Positions 52,190-63,700 of a stretch of 64,000 bases of DNA are shown piece by piece. The notes under the pieces are model-generated. The model saw nothing but the letters and a program-made list of their open reading frames with translations, did no database searches and was not told the DNA's origin. The position numbers and the translations under genes were made by a program. Origin of the DNA: Trochalopteron elliotii (lineage: Eukaryota > Chordata > Aves > Passeriformes > Leiothrichidae); assembly GCA_024734555.1 (NCBI GenBank), contig JANPWX010000162.1, positions 1,262,204 to 1,326,203 of the forward strand, read 5' to 3'. Position 1 is the stretch's first letter. Each line of letters begins with the position of its first letter.

Positions 52190-52690
52190 GTTACCAGAGC
52201 GCCGTCTACCGCGAGCGGGTGCTCCAAGCCCGAAACTCCAACCCGCTATTCCGCACCGAAGGGAACACAAAACCTTTCCTAGAGGAGAGAACAGCACACA
52301 CACACCGGTGTCTGTCCGGCAGTACTCGCTCCGAGTGGAGACAGCTCCCAGCACTGGCACACGGCACTGCCAGGGCAGCGCAGCCCCTGCTCCGGCCCCT
52401 CGGGCTGTCACAGCTTCCCCGAGCCTTTCACCGCAGGGGAATGATCGCCGAGGATGGCCCGTCCTGAGCCCGCCCCGAGTCTGCCCTGCCCGGCCACAGC
52501 AGCACAGCACAGACCGAGCTGAGCAGCGCACGGGCAGCGCTCGCACCGGGAGCTCCAGAGCTCCGGCCGGAGGTGTTGCCCAGCCCAGGTGAGCTCCGCT
52601 CTGGCCGGAGGTGTTTCCTAGCCCAGATGAGCTCCCCTCCGGCCGGAGGTGTGTTCTCCAGCCCAGCTGAGCTCAGGAGTTGTTCTCCAG
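52190..52690. promoter_or_regulatory. Orphan CpG-rich island downstream of RRAGC
   Basis: About 500 bp is markedly GC-rich (estimated above 60 percent by eye) with several dozen CpG dinucleotides, standing in AT-rich surroundings. It begins after a pyrimidine tract ending TTTTTGCAG. Long open frames on both strands (174 codons at 51943-52467 plus; 126 codons at 52166-52546 minus) are expected in such composition and show no recognised domain. It could be a promoter of an unannotated transcript, a repeat-derived CpG cluster, or a regulatory island. Confidence 0.55.
52563..52690. repeat. Three-copy 38-bp GC-rich minisatellite
   Basis: Units start at 52563, 52601 and 52639. Each begins CCGGCCGGAGGTGT or CTGGCCGGAGGTGT and continues through AGCCCAG.TGAGCTC. 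The first two copies are exactly 38 bp; the third has a two-base expansion and runs into a partial repeat of TTGTTCTCCAGCCC. An undetermined base sits at 52694, just after the array. Confidence 0.85.
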
Positions 52691-52780
52691 CCCNGGCTTT
52701 TAAAAGTTTGCTTAACCCCATAGGCCTTTATAGACCTTTGTCTATAAAGACAAGCAGACACAATAGTGTTACAGTTTGAC

Positions 52781-52797
52781 TTTTTTTTTTTTTTTTT
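52781..52797. repeat. T17 homopolymer
   Basis: Seventeen consecutive T on the plus strand (A on the RRAGC strand) lie four bases after a minus-strand AATAAA hexamer. This is either the end of an old polyadenylated insertion or a simple homopolymer. Confidence 0.9.
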
Positions 52798-52799
52798 CA

Positions 52800-54577
52800 T
52801 TTTATTAGCACAAAATCCTGTAGTGGGTGAAAAGAAAGAGAACATACACATACTTAGAACATGGAAAACTCACCACACAAATGGGGATTCTTTCTTCCTG
52901 TTATTTTGCCAATTACTTCTCCTCTTACCTTCAGAATCTGAACTGTGATAGTGCTTGCAAACTACAAAACCCAATCCTATGAGCCTGCAGCACTTCCCTA
53001 AAAAAATCTCTGCAGTTCCATTAGCAAAAAGGGGCTCAGCCTAGATTTAAGAGAACAGACCTAGAGCACTTGAATTCCAGTTTCCTGCTGTAAAAAAAAA
53101 AACAAAAACAAAAACATTTACACAGTATGTGCATACACCCCAATGTTAATGCATGTCTATTCACTTTTACATAGATGAATGGAAGTTCATTCTATAAGCA
53201 CAAGAAGCAGTCCCATGGTTATTTCTGACCACATAAATACAGTTGCAGAGATCATTTCAGTTAGTTCTGCTTGCAGAAACTTTTATAGTGGGACTTGTAT
53301 AGTTGGTCCAATGGCTTTGCAACACCTATACATACACAGGGACAGGTCAAAGGAGGCAAGGTCTTTATGGACCAGGGCTGGGCTTCCTGCACAGCAAGGC
53401 TGGTGTACAGAATGACATCTGCAGTACTAATACCAATAAATTAAAGAATTCATATATGCTGCCCACAGTATGAAAGTCAGCAGAATTCACAAAATCAGAA
53501 AAAAACACTATTCTAGTCAGATTGCACAGTGACAAACAAGAGGGTGTTTGCCATAGTACAGAATCAATGGACTTTCAAAGTCCAGTACTTTTAGTAAATT
53601 ATGGCACAGTGAAGTTAATTGCCATGCACAGATAACACCCTCAGACATTTTGCTAGGAATTGTCTTGATTATCAGCCAGAGAGTGGAGAAAGATCCACCA
53701 TCAAAAGTCAGTAACTGTCATTTCTTTGCTTGGGAATAGCTGGAAGTGGCTGCTTTATTCCAACAGATGGCAGGCATTTCAGTTGAGTTAGCCATGCAGT
53801 TGTTTCATGGATAGGATAAATCACACAGATTTATGACATCCATGTTTTTACAAAAGAGAGCAGGTAGTTTATTTCTGATTTTAATCCTTCCCTTCCATCA
53901 AAGGGGACATACCAAGAAGTGTGGTCTGAAAGCAAAGTATCACTGTCTCCTCAAATGAAGCTCCAGGTCAGTTCTCTAAACAAACACATGATCACTAGAA
54001 CAGAGCTCTCTATCTTGCATCCACTTAACAAGCACAGAATTCATGAGAACTATGAGCACACCAGCAAGAACAAGAACTACTTAATGGAATGATTTGTGAG
54101 ACCAGCCTCAGCAAGCAAAAAGCCTGAGTTTCACAAGCCTTAATAACACCAATTTTGGTTTTGCATGACAGGAGGTAAACTTAAGCAAAAGAGGATATTC
54201 TACAGATTAATTTAAAAAAAAAATTAAAAAGTTAAGCAAGTAAGTGACTGTTCAGTGTTTCACACAAAACCCAACTCAATTGTTTGTAAGTTTTGACCAG
54301 GCAATCAGTCAGACACAGACTGTTAAAAGAGGACTCCAAACTGAAAACCTACTGCATTTGCAATACAGCTGATTTCAAACTGGCACTTCTAACTCCACTG
54401 GCCTCAAAGTATTTTCACAGTAGTTTCAGTTGCCCAACATGAGTCACAATCTGCTGTTCCACAGTTAGGACCGCTCTCCTCTGAAACATACTTCAGGCTT
54501 TCAGACTACTCTTCTCTTGTTCCACAAAACTTTGGAGTGAAGAGCTGACAAGTCTATCCAAGGTCTTTAGCTTTCCT
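52800..54577 (-). other. RRAGC: Probable RRAGC 3' untranslated region
   Basis: Sequence directly after the RRAGC stop shows no convincing coding frame. On the minus strand AATAAA-type hexamers occur at 53868-53873, 53754-53759 and 52801-52806, any of which could define the transcript end. The distal one is followed within four bases by a run of 17 A residues, which may be genomic or a repeat remnant. The true 3' end needs transcript data; the boundary given here is the farthest candidate. Confidence 0.5.
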
Positions 54578-54729
54578 CTAGACTGCATTCCTAGGTGTGC
54601 CATTGTGAGTCACTGCTTTCATATTTGAGGTGCTTGATTGATGGTTGCAGATCCTGTGGGAGGCAACACCTACTTCAAAAACTTCATGAATGGCTTTGCG
54701 GAAGCAATGGAAATTGTAATCTATCAAAC
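54578..54729 (-). CDS. RRAGC: RRAGC terminal coding exon 7
   Basis: This exon was found by reading the splice phase onward from exon 6, because its frame lacks a long start-to-stop track. After the acceptor CCTTGACAG it encodes [20 protein letters not shown], then a serine/threonine-rich tail ending [10 protein letters not shown] and a TAG stop at 54578-54580. The first half is conserved in Rag C/D; the tail ([19 protein letters not shown]) differs from the human tail at several positions but keeps the HNGTPRNA end typical of RagC. Confidence 0.94.
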
Positions 54730-57700
54730 CTGTCAAGGAGAGGAAAATCTGTGTTCAGATTGGCATATTTATGTAAACAGAGCTTCAAAATCAACATAAA
54801 ATTTAGCCAATAGGTATTTTGCTACTTATTTAGTAAAAACTTGGACTCAGAAGATTTAACAAAGTTTTACTGATGCTAGTATTTATTTGGACTGTCTCAG
54901 TTTTTTGAAGAAAAGGTACTTATTTGGAATGCAAGGAGAATATTCATGATCAAACATGAAAGGGGACCATTGCTCCATACTACTGATTCCACTAGAACAC
55001 ATGGGAGGGACAGAGCTCATGGGAGGTACACAAGTCATTTTGGCAGGAGGACAATTTAAATTTAAAAATACAACCTCATTATATCTAGCTCCAAAAAACA
55101 AAACAAAAAAATCCTTCCCTAAGAAACTACACAAATTTAGTCACACAAAAATCAAGGTGACTTGTAAAGTCATATTAATATTTTACAGCTGATAAAAAAT
55201 ACTCTATAAAAGCTGTTCAGTGGTGGGGAAGCTCTTACCTTTGCGCTCAAAACTCTCTTCTCTAAGAATGCAAACTAATGCCAAAAACTTTGTTACTTCC
55301 TTTAAGTACAGGACTGTTGTGTTATTGAGCTTGATAATTGCCATTGACTCTTTATCATAAGCACTTCCAGTGCCATCTTCTTTTAACCTAAAAAAGGACA
55401 AGTTAACCCAAGGCATAATCTAATAAGCAGGCATATGTAACTTCCAAGACAAATAGCTGTTAAATGCAGATAGAAGAACATTACTCATACTGAACTAAGC
55501 AAATGCAGAACCTGCAATGCAGGTCTTGTATCAGTGAGTAAGACCATTATCAGACATTGAGTTTCTCAGGAAAGTCAGATCTAACCAGAGCAGAGGCCTT
55601 CATTAGCTACTGTCTATCACAGGTGAGCAGTTAAGAGCAAGCTACCAGTGTGCATTCATCTGATGTCAATGGAGTCACATCTGGGTGAAATTACTTCTGG
55701 TGAATTAATACAAAGGCTTCTCTAGTGAGGCTGGGGAAGAGGATGCAGCACAGAGCAGGACACTTTTTGGTCTTAAGCTGAATCAGCCTGCATTTACAAG
55801 AAAAGATGAGCATGCTGTTTTCTATCTTCAAGTTATTAGAGTTAGTTAAATCACTATAGAAGCAAATGATGTATCCCAAGTTACTTCTAAGCACTCCTGA
55901 AAAAAACTCCAACTAAACAGTTACACAGCCCAGATCAACCCATCAGGAGACAGACCATTAAATGCTGTGGTATTTTCTTGGTAGCACTGAATTTCCAGGC
56001 TACAATCACAATTCTAAGATAAGTTACCACTTCTTCAGAACCACTTCAAAAGTCCAGAGGGAAGTATAATTCTGCTGTAAATCATGGAAGATAAGCACTA
56101 CATGCATCCCTCATAGAAAGCCAGCAGGAGACGAGTTGACCTCTGTTGTTTTGATTTTTTAGCTTTCTGATGTTTTTATTTTTGGACTAGTTTTTTTACT
56201 AATTGTAAGAAAAACAAAGACTGATGTTTAGTAAATAATACACTCCTTTCCAGGGGGAAAGACAAATTGATGAAATTCTAAGTTGACCACTGGGGCAAGG
56301 GAGGTGTTGCTCTCCTCCCCCAATCCCTGATCAAATTCCAAACCCTATTTAAACCCCAAACCAAAATAAACTTTCTCTTTTCCTTCTTGTCTCACAACCT
56401 GCCAGGTGAGTGTAGTTCTTTCATATCCTCTAGCAACAGACCTCACAAATGTTATTCTGTTCAGACTGCAGCAAGTCTCAAAACAACGTCACTGCAAGTT
56501 ACACTCATGGCATGTTACTGACCCCAGTTATTTCAGGTATTTATGCACTTGCATCCACCATGTCAAACAAAACATAGCAGTATTCAGATTTTACATGAAA
56601 CACGATTTCTACAAATGTCAGATAGCTGTCTGTGAGTGGAGGGAAACAAACCAACTATAAATGCTGCCAAAACATCTGGATTTATTTTAGTTACTCACAG
56701 AACCAATGCATTCTAAAGACAAACTGACAGCATTTTTCTGCTCAACAAAGCCAGCACCAATTGCAGTTTGCAACCTATTCTACACCTTCTGAGGACTTTT
56801 TTTTTTCCTAGGAGTATTGATCACTTACCCATATATACAGGAAACATCTATCACTACATCAATCATGTCACAGCACAACTCATATGACTGCATGTCCACA
56901 GGGGAGCTGTCTGTTGCAATGTAGATTTTGCTGACTACATCGAAGAGAAAAGCTTTTTCAATGCCTGAATTCTTCAGAAAGAGAAAAAATTTGGATGAAT
57001 TTTTTAAAATAACTGCATTTTTAAAATCTCTAGTAGAATTCATACATTTTCACATTCTTAGTAGCAGAAAATAGTTTAAATAGAAGCAATTTAGAGGCTG
57101 AAGACAGATTCAAGATTTAGAGCATATACTTTATAAATAAAATACTCTTGTTGCCATAGTACATATCAACATCACATAGCTGACAAAAATAAAACTGGGG
57201 ACTCTGTTACAATTCTTTTTAGTTTATTATTTAACTGATCATTATTAAGGTCACATTTTACTGTGCTTCCAGAATCCATATTCAGCAATTCACCTTTTCT
57301 GTGTTTCTATTAACTCCAGAAGAGCCATAATTCACATCCACTTAAGGGACTGGGCTCAGAAATGAGATATTTCATAGTAATATGCTGACTCTTAAACTTC
57401 ATGCTTGTAGAATCTTGGCAGTTCAGTTTCTGCATGAAGCATTTGCCATGCAGTGTAACATGCAGAGCAACTAAGTCAGCTTCTGAAGTTAAAAATCCAT
57501 GGAAAGTACCACATAATGACTATGGAAAAGCACAATGACATTTGTAACTGTGCCCTTTGGTAAAGTGCATGTGCTCACACCAAGTTCAGAAGCCTTCTGT
57601 GGTTCAATTTACCACACACACACTACTAGCAAAGCTTCTTTTCTATTTATGCACCACAGGCATCCCTTATCTCTTCCTCCTAGCTAGTCTGCACACCCAG

Positions 57701-60700
57701 GACAGTGTCCTGAGGACATCCAGACAATCTTCCTGGCATCAGGACTACACTCCACATCCTCATGACACTGGGGAGGGTCAACATGCCCTTTATCCACTGG
57801 GGCAGGTTATTACAAACAGTCCTCTACCAAACAAGCATTATATGGCAGCACGGGGTGACATGTGTAATGCACAGCTCCTCCTGGATATAAATGGTTTTTT
57901 TCTTTGTTGTCCTCACAGACAACTTAATTGAGACTGTTTTGTCTCTAAGGTGATATTTTATTTGATTAAAAGTATAGAAAAGCAAATTTCTATTACACTA
58001 ATTCCATAAGAAATGTAAACACTAAAGAATAAGGGCCAAAGTCTCACAGGTCATAGGAAATAGACAGCTAAGTTTGTATTATCAAAAAATTCTCTTGCCA
58101 GTACAGCTACATTAGACTACTAAGTGCCTTAGCAAAGTAATCAGTGTACCCTGCTGGCAGGAACCTTCTGTTATAACCAGGCAAACTACACTTTGTCAAT
58201 ATTTAGAGAAACCCTACAAAGCACATACCAGTACAACTGTGGTAAAGAGCTTTTAATATAAAAAACCAGGTCAGCAGAGTACACCCACATGAGTGCCACC
58301 CAAATCTCTGAAGGGCAGATCTAGCCAACAAGCTTCAGCAGGACTTGCTCTACCATTCTGCCTGTTTCATGCAAAGTTCTGTCAGATGAACACTTACTGA
58401 TATGAAGATATTAAGTAGATTTTCCAGGGTTGGCAGTTGTGGAATGAGCTTCTGTACCACTTTACTGAAGGCTTCAAATATTGAATGGTCATAGATACTG
58501 GTCAAATAAAAGCTGAGACGAGGAGGGAGGGCAAAGAAAGAAAAAAGAAAAAGAAGATTCAAGAGTGTATCAGAATTGCAATAGAAATGTTAAAGTTATG
58601 TTTGCTAACATTCAGGGCTGCTATTTTGCCTGGGATGCCTTTATCACAAATATGTCTGGACATTGCACAAAGAATCTAAGTTCTGAGCAGCTGGAGTACA
58701 CCTGAAACGGATTTTCCTCAAACTCAAGAGATGGGAGACCAAAGATAAAAATTTGAACATTGTTAGAACGCACTCAGCCCACAGAGTGCAGATCACAAAG
58801 GTGTAAAAATGCTTAATTAGATTTCTTTCAGTCCTGTTCCCAGCCTTCCACTTTTTCCACATTACCATTGAGAGACAGTGGCTCCACAAGAATCAAAAGA
58901 ACAACAAAACCAAAGAAAAGATAACTTGTTTTAAAGCTGTCTGTTAAAAGACACCTTAAAAGTGAGCCAAATCTCAAGTAACAAGACTAAGCTTTTAGAA
59001 CCAACCACACTAATCACAGGGAAGAATCAGTGCAGGTCAGGACTGGAAGGCAGAGAGGTTCCCCTCTCATTTCCCTGCCCCTCCAGCCCACGTGGGCAAA
59101 TTTGTAACAAATCTGTTACACTGAATGAGAAAGACTCTCGATTATCACCAATGGATATAAATCTGTTGATTGGAATCTGATACAGTAGCCTGCCCCTTTT
59201 TCAGTCAGCCCAACAGCTGAGGCTTGTCCCTAAATCTTATTAACACAAGTTGCTCCAATATCAAGAAACTACCCAGACCTTGCTCCAGTTGTTCCAGTAT
59301 TACATCTAAAAGCCTTTAATGTGTATGCATATCAGCAACATCATGAATCAGAGTCTGCCAGAGTCTTTAACTCACCTAAGGTGAAGTTTTTCAAGCCCAG
59401 CATCTGTAAGATCATCATTAGCCCTTTGATGAATATCCCTCTGAGTTTCTATTTTATGGTCATCTGATAAACCATCAACTTTATGAATAAAAACTTCAAA
59501 GTTCATTTCTGGGTTGACCTTGTAGGCTTTTGACACTGTAATGTGGAGTCTTGTTAAAGCTTCCATGTAGTCATCCTGTAAATCAGTTTTGGCAGGAATG
59601 AATTACAAAGTTTCTGCCTGATAAATGTTCCATTCTGCACAAAGACAAAATATATCAGTGCAAGAACTTCACTTCTGTAACTAAATAGAAGTATGGGAGA
59701 AGAAAATACCTTGACATGTCATAAATCCAAGCAGCTTAGATTCTTTCTGTCAATTAAGTTTCATTAGCTATGCAAGGCTGAGCTACACAAAACCAGACTT
59801 GAGAACAAAAGGTGGGTCACACTCCAACCCCAGCACAAGGCAGCAGTGATCTCCAAGATCTCCTAATGACCAGGTAACCTCCCATGGTGTAAATCCTAGG
59901 TTTATTAGAAGCCACCAGATACCCAGTAGTACCAACACTAGAAGCTGAGGTCACAAGTGTGTTGTTTTAATTGAACTCCAGAGCAGAAAAAAGGGATAAT
60001 TCAGACTATCTACTGAGCAGCTTCTTGCTATTATTGCAGAATATGTCAGTTCAGAGCCCTTTTCACTCTCTCCACCAGCAGCATGTCCAGTCACTTCACC
60101 AAAATAATCCCACACACCAAAAGTCAGATTGTCAATGCATCTCTTTATACACAGCAGAAACCTTATGAACTTATCTAAAAACCTAAATTACTGGCCTTTT
60201 GAGCATTCCTTTCACACAAAAAACAAAAATAAAACTTCCCTGTGATTTGTATTTACCTGGGCATCAATAACATATATTAGAGCACCTGTTCCTCTGAAGA
60301 TCATCTCATAATCAAATGTTGGATCAAAAAAGTCCATCTGTCCAGGAAAATCCCATATTTGGAAGTTTACAAATGAGCTGTTGGAAATATCATCCTTGTA
60401 GATTTTGTTGGTACTTTCCAAGAACAGAGTCTCATTGGGAGACATCTTGTGAAACACCACCTGTTAAAAAAACAGAAATAATAGTCTAGATTTTACCTTA
60501 TTAGAAGAAAAGAGTGAAAGATTTGTGACTTGAATTCTACAAATAGGTTTGTCCATTCTAAAATGTACAGCTTCCTAAATCAGCTAATGAAATTACCTAC
60601 CCCCTAAAAGAACCAAGCAACTGAATACAGTTAAATATTTTCACAAGTCCAAATAAAACTACTGGCTGAAGACACAGACATCCAAGTTACTCTTCCTTCC

Positions 60701-63700
60701 CTGCAAGGCTAGCACAGTATTATCAAATTCTGTTATATTCAGATCTGGCATAAAGCCAGTTATTTAATTAACTGCAAGCTTTTAAGAACCTTTCCTTTTC
60801 AGTCTTAGAAATTCCTGAAGGAGACTTCGCTTTTACTCTGGTGCCAAGTGTTAAAACACAATATAATCTTTTATATATAATTATATATATCTATCATTTT
60901 TATAATATAAAAAATAATATAATGGTTCCTAAAGTGCAATAGAAGTGTACAAAAGTAACACCTCAGTTTCAGAGATCCAAACAGCTAGGTATTTTGCCAT
61001 CTATTAATGACTTTTTTTGAGTAGGGAATCACAGAATGGGTAAGGCTGTAAGGGAGCACAGCGGGGTCATCTGATCCAGCCTCCCTGCTCAAGCAGAGCA
61101 CATGACACAGGATTGCATCCAGCTGCAGTGAGGGAGACTCCACACCCTCCCTGGGCAGCCTGTTCCAGGGCTCAGGCATCCACACAGCAAATAAGTAATT
61201 CCTCCTACGTAGGTGGAACTTCCTGTCAAAGTTCACTAAAGAAACGATGAAGGATTTCACACGAGTTGGTAAAAAACAGCTGAGCTGCAGGATGACAAAC
61301 ACACCCATTGCTAAACCTCAAAAAGCCCCACTGGGATTTTAACCCTTCCTTGTACAGAACCAGCAAAAGCAGCCCTGTAGCAAAAACAGTCAACAGAGAG
61401 CACTGTGCTAGTGCAACTCAACCAGACAACAAAGTTACTCCCAACAACGTGCTCCAAATCATGCAGTCACACACTAGGACTGCAAAAAAAATAAAGAATT
61501 TTCACACACAGCACTTGGTAAACCTAAAACCTTCACAACAGGGACTGCAAACTTGGTGATTTTGGTTTCTTCAAGGGTTTCATACAGTTACAGAAGTCAT
61601 CCATTAGAGACCTGATGCAACAAACTGTCAAAAAAAACCTGCAAGACAAACAGCTCCACACCCAGAACAGTTTAGTGAGGTTCAAAGTAATACTTCAGCC
61701 TAGATTTTTAAGGCCAAAGGAAAGAATTTATTTCCTTGGGGCAAACATCTTAGGAGGCTAGGGTCTAAATGAGGTTTTAAACAGCAGGACATTTGCATGG
61801 AGAAGTAAGAATAGTTCTAGATACACAGCAGCTGTACTGCATTCTTCCAGGTTTGCTGCATAGTTTTAAAGTATTCTGAAATCAACATTTCTTTTGGAAC
61901 TCAGCATCTCCCACAAGAGCAGGACAGAATTAGTAAATTCATTTTAAAGGTGATAAGTCTCTGGGAGGCAACACTGTCACCTCCTTTTTTTCCCAAAATA
62001 GCACATTTCATCAGATATGTTCTCCACCTGAACTCTTTCCAGTTTCCTATTACATCAGTACAGCACAGCAAGTCCAGTTATGCAAGTCTGCACAAAAATT
62101 TTTTTATGTACTGAAGCAATTGCCATATTCCCCAAATCTACCTACAATTTATACTGAATATTCATTGGAAAACCCAATTGACCAAAGGGGAAAAAAAGAG
62201 TCCCTCCCTAGGACTGTGGTTTTTTTCTTTTGTGAGACATCTCTTGTCAATACTGCTCCCAGTAGAAGCATGAAATGATTTAATAATTCATATTTTTCAC
62301 AGGAATTTCTAGATAATCACAAAGCCAATGCCTTCCCCAGTAGTGTTCATCTTGCATATACCCCTATTTTCTGGCAAGGGGATCAACAGTTAGTGCCCAG
62401 ACAGAAGAGTTGGGGCTGGTTATGACCATTTTTAAACTTGAGAGATTTAAGAGGAGGGACACTGTTAATAAAGAAATTTCTTGATATTAGAGTTTGCTCA
62501 GGCAGCATCACAATGAGCTCCTAGGTACCAGAATCACAGCTTCCAATTCCTAAGTAAGATTGGTAACTGATTGGCAAAAGATAAATTCTGTGTCCTCTCA
62601 TTGCACATTCAAAATGACACTATTCCTTTCCTATACAACTACTGGAATAGGCCCTCAAAGAATTGAAGACTACCAATGCTGGCCATAAAAAAGTCCAAAA
62701 GATAAATCTATAAAGAGACTTGTCTCAAAATCTATCTGTACTTTGGCGTTCCTGTCTTCCTCTAGCTTTCAGGGCTCAGTTTTTTCAAAAGTGGATAATA
62801 CAATAAGATCTCTAATAAGAGTCTACAATGAATACCATTCACATGAGTAAAAGAGTCAGAAAACGACTTTCAGTGAAAGCAGTGCATTTGCACATACAGT
62901 GGGAGCACCTGACCTAAATAATGGGGAATAACTGGTAAGGCAAAAAAGCAACAACAGTCCAGTCTGCCACTGTATTTCAGCAGAGCACAATGGAAAAGAT
63001 TTCCCACTAATAGAGTCTGAAATCAGCTGAGAACTCATTGGTTTACTGCAGTCTATGGATTACCAAGCAGTCTGCATAAGATTGCTAAAAGAAGCAGATG
63101 CATACCTGCTATACTGCAATGTCCAAAAAGGCTTCTCTGCACAAAACCCTTACAGAAATCTCTGTAGGTTTTCACACTTGCATCTGAAACAAATTCGAGG
63201 CCCTTAAGTCTAGAGCTGAGACTAACACATTTCACTAGTAATATCTTCCCATAAAAATATCACCTGAAAAGTTCACAAGAGGGACTGCAAACATAAAATT
63301 TGCAGAGGTACAAAGATTGTTCTGAGTGCTACAACTCTACTGAGCTACGGGGCAAATGAAAAGCCAGTTTTGCCTTATTTTTATTAAGAAACACTATTGA
63401 CTTCACAAAGCTACCAACAAACCTAAGGCACCGGAACTGTTGTATTTCCTCCTTGACAAGTGACTCGTTTACTCCGTCTAGCAAACTAAAGAAAACCAGA
63501 GGCTGTCTTTCTGCTCACATAAAAGCAGAAGTCTCTTTCAAAGCATCAAAGGGCAGAACAACAGCTCAAGTCTTCTTCCCAGTGGAACCACTAGCTAAAT
63601 ACTACACTCCTGTACCACGTAAGAAAACACCTCATGATAAATTTCACACCAGTATCTTCACTTTATACTTCTGAAGCCTTAAAAGTGAAGAAATACAAAG

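Noticed and set aside
51943..52467. 174-codon plus-strand open frame as a protein-coding gene
   Set aside because: No recognisable domain; it lies mostly in GC-rich CpG-island sequence where stop codons are scarce on both strands. Kept only as part of the CpG-island finding.
57557..57931. 124-codon plus-strand frame in RRAGC intron 4
   Set aside because: Antisense within an intron, with no recognisable domain or splice support.
60985..61308. 107-codon minus-strand frame in RRAGC intron 1
   Set aside because: It overlaps a CR1 3' end and has no splice or domain support as an additional RRAGC exon.
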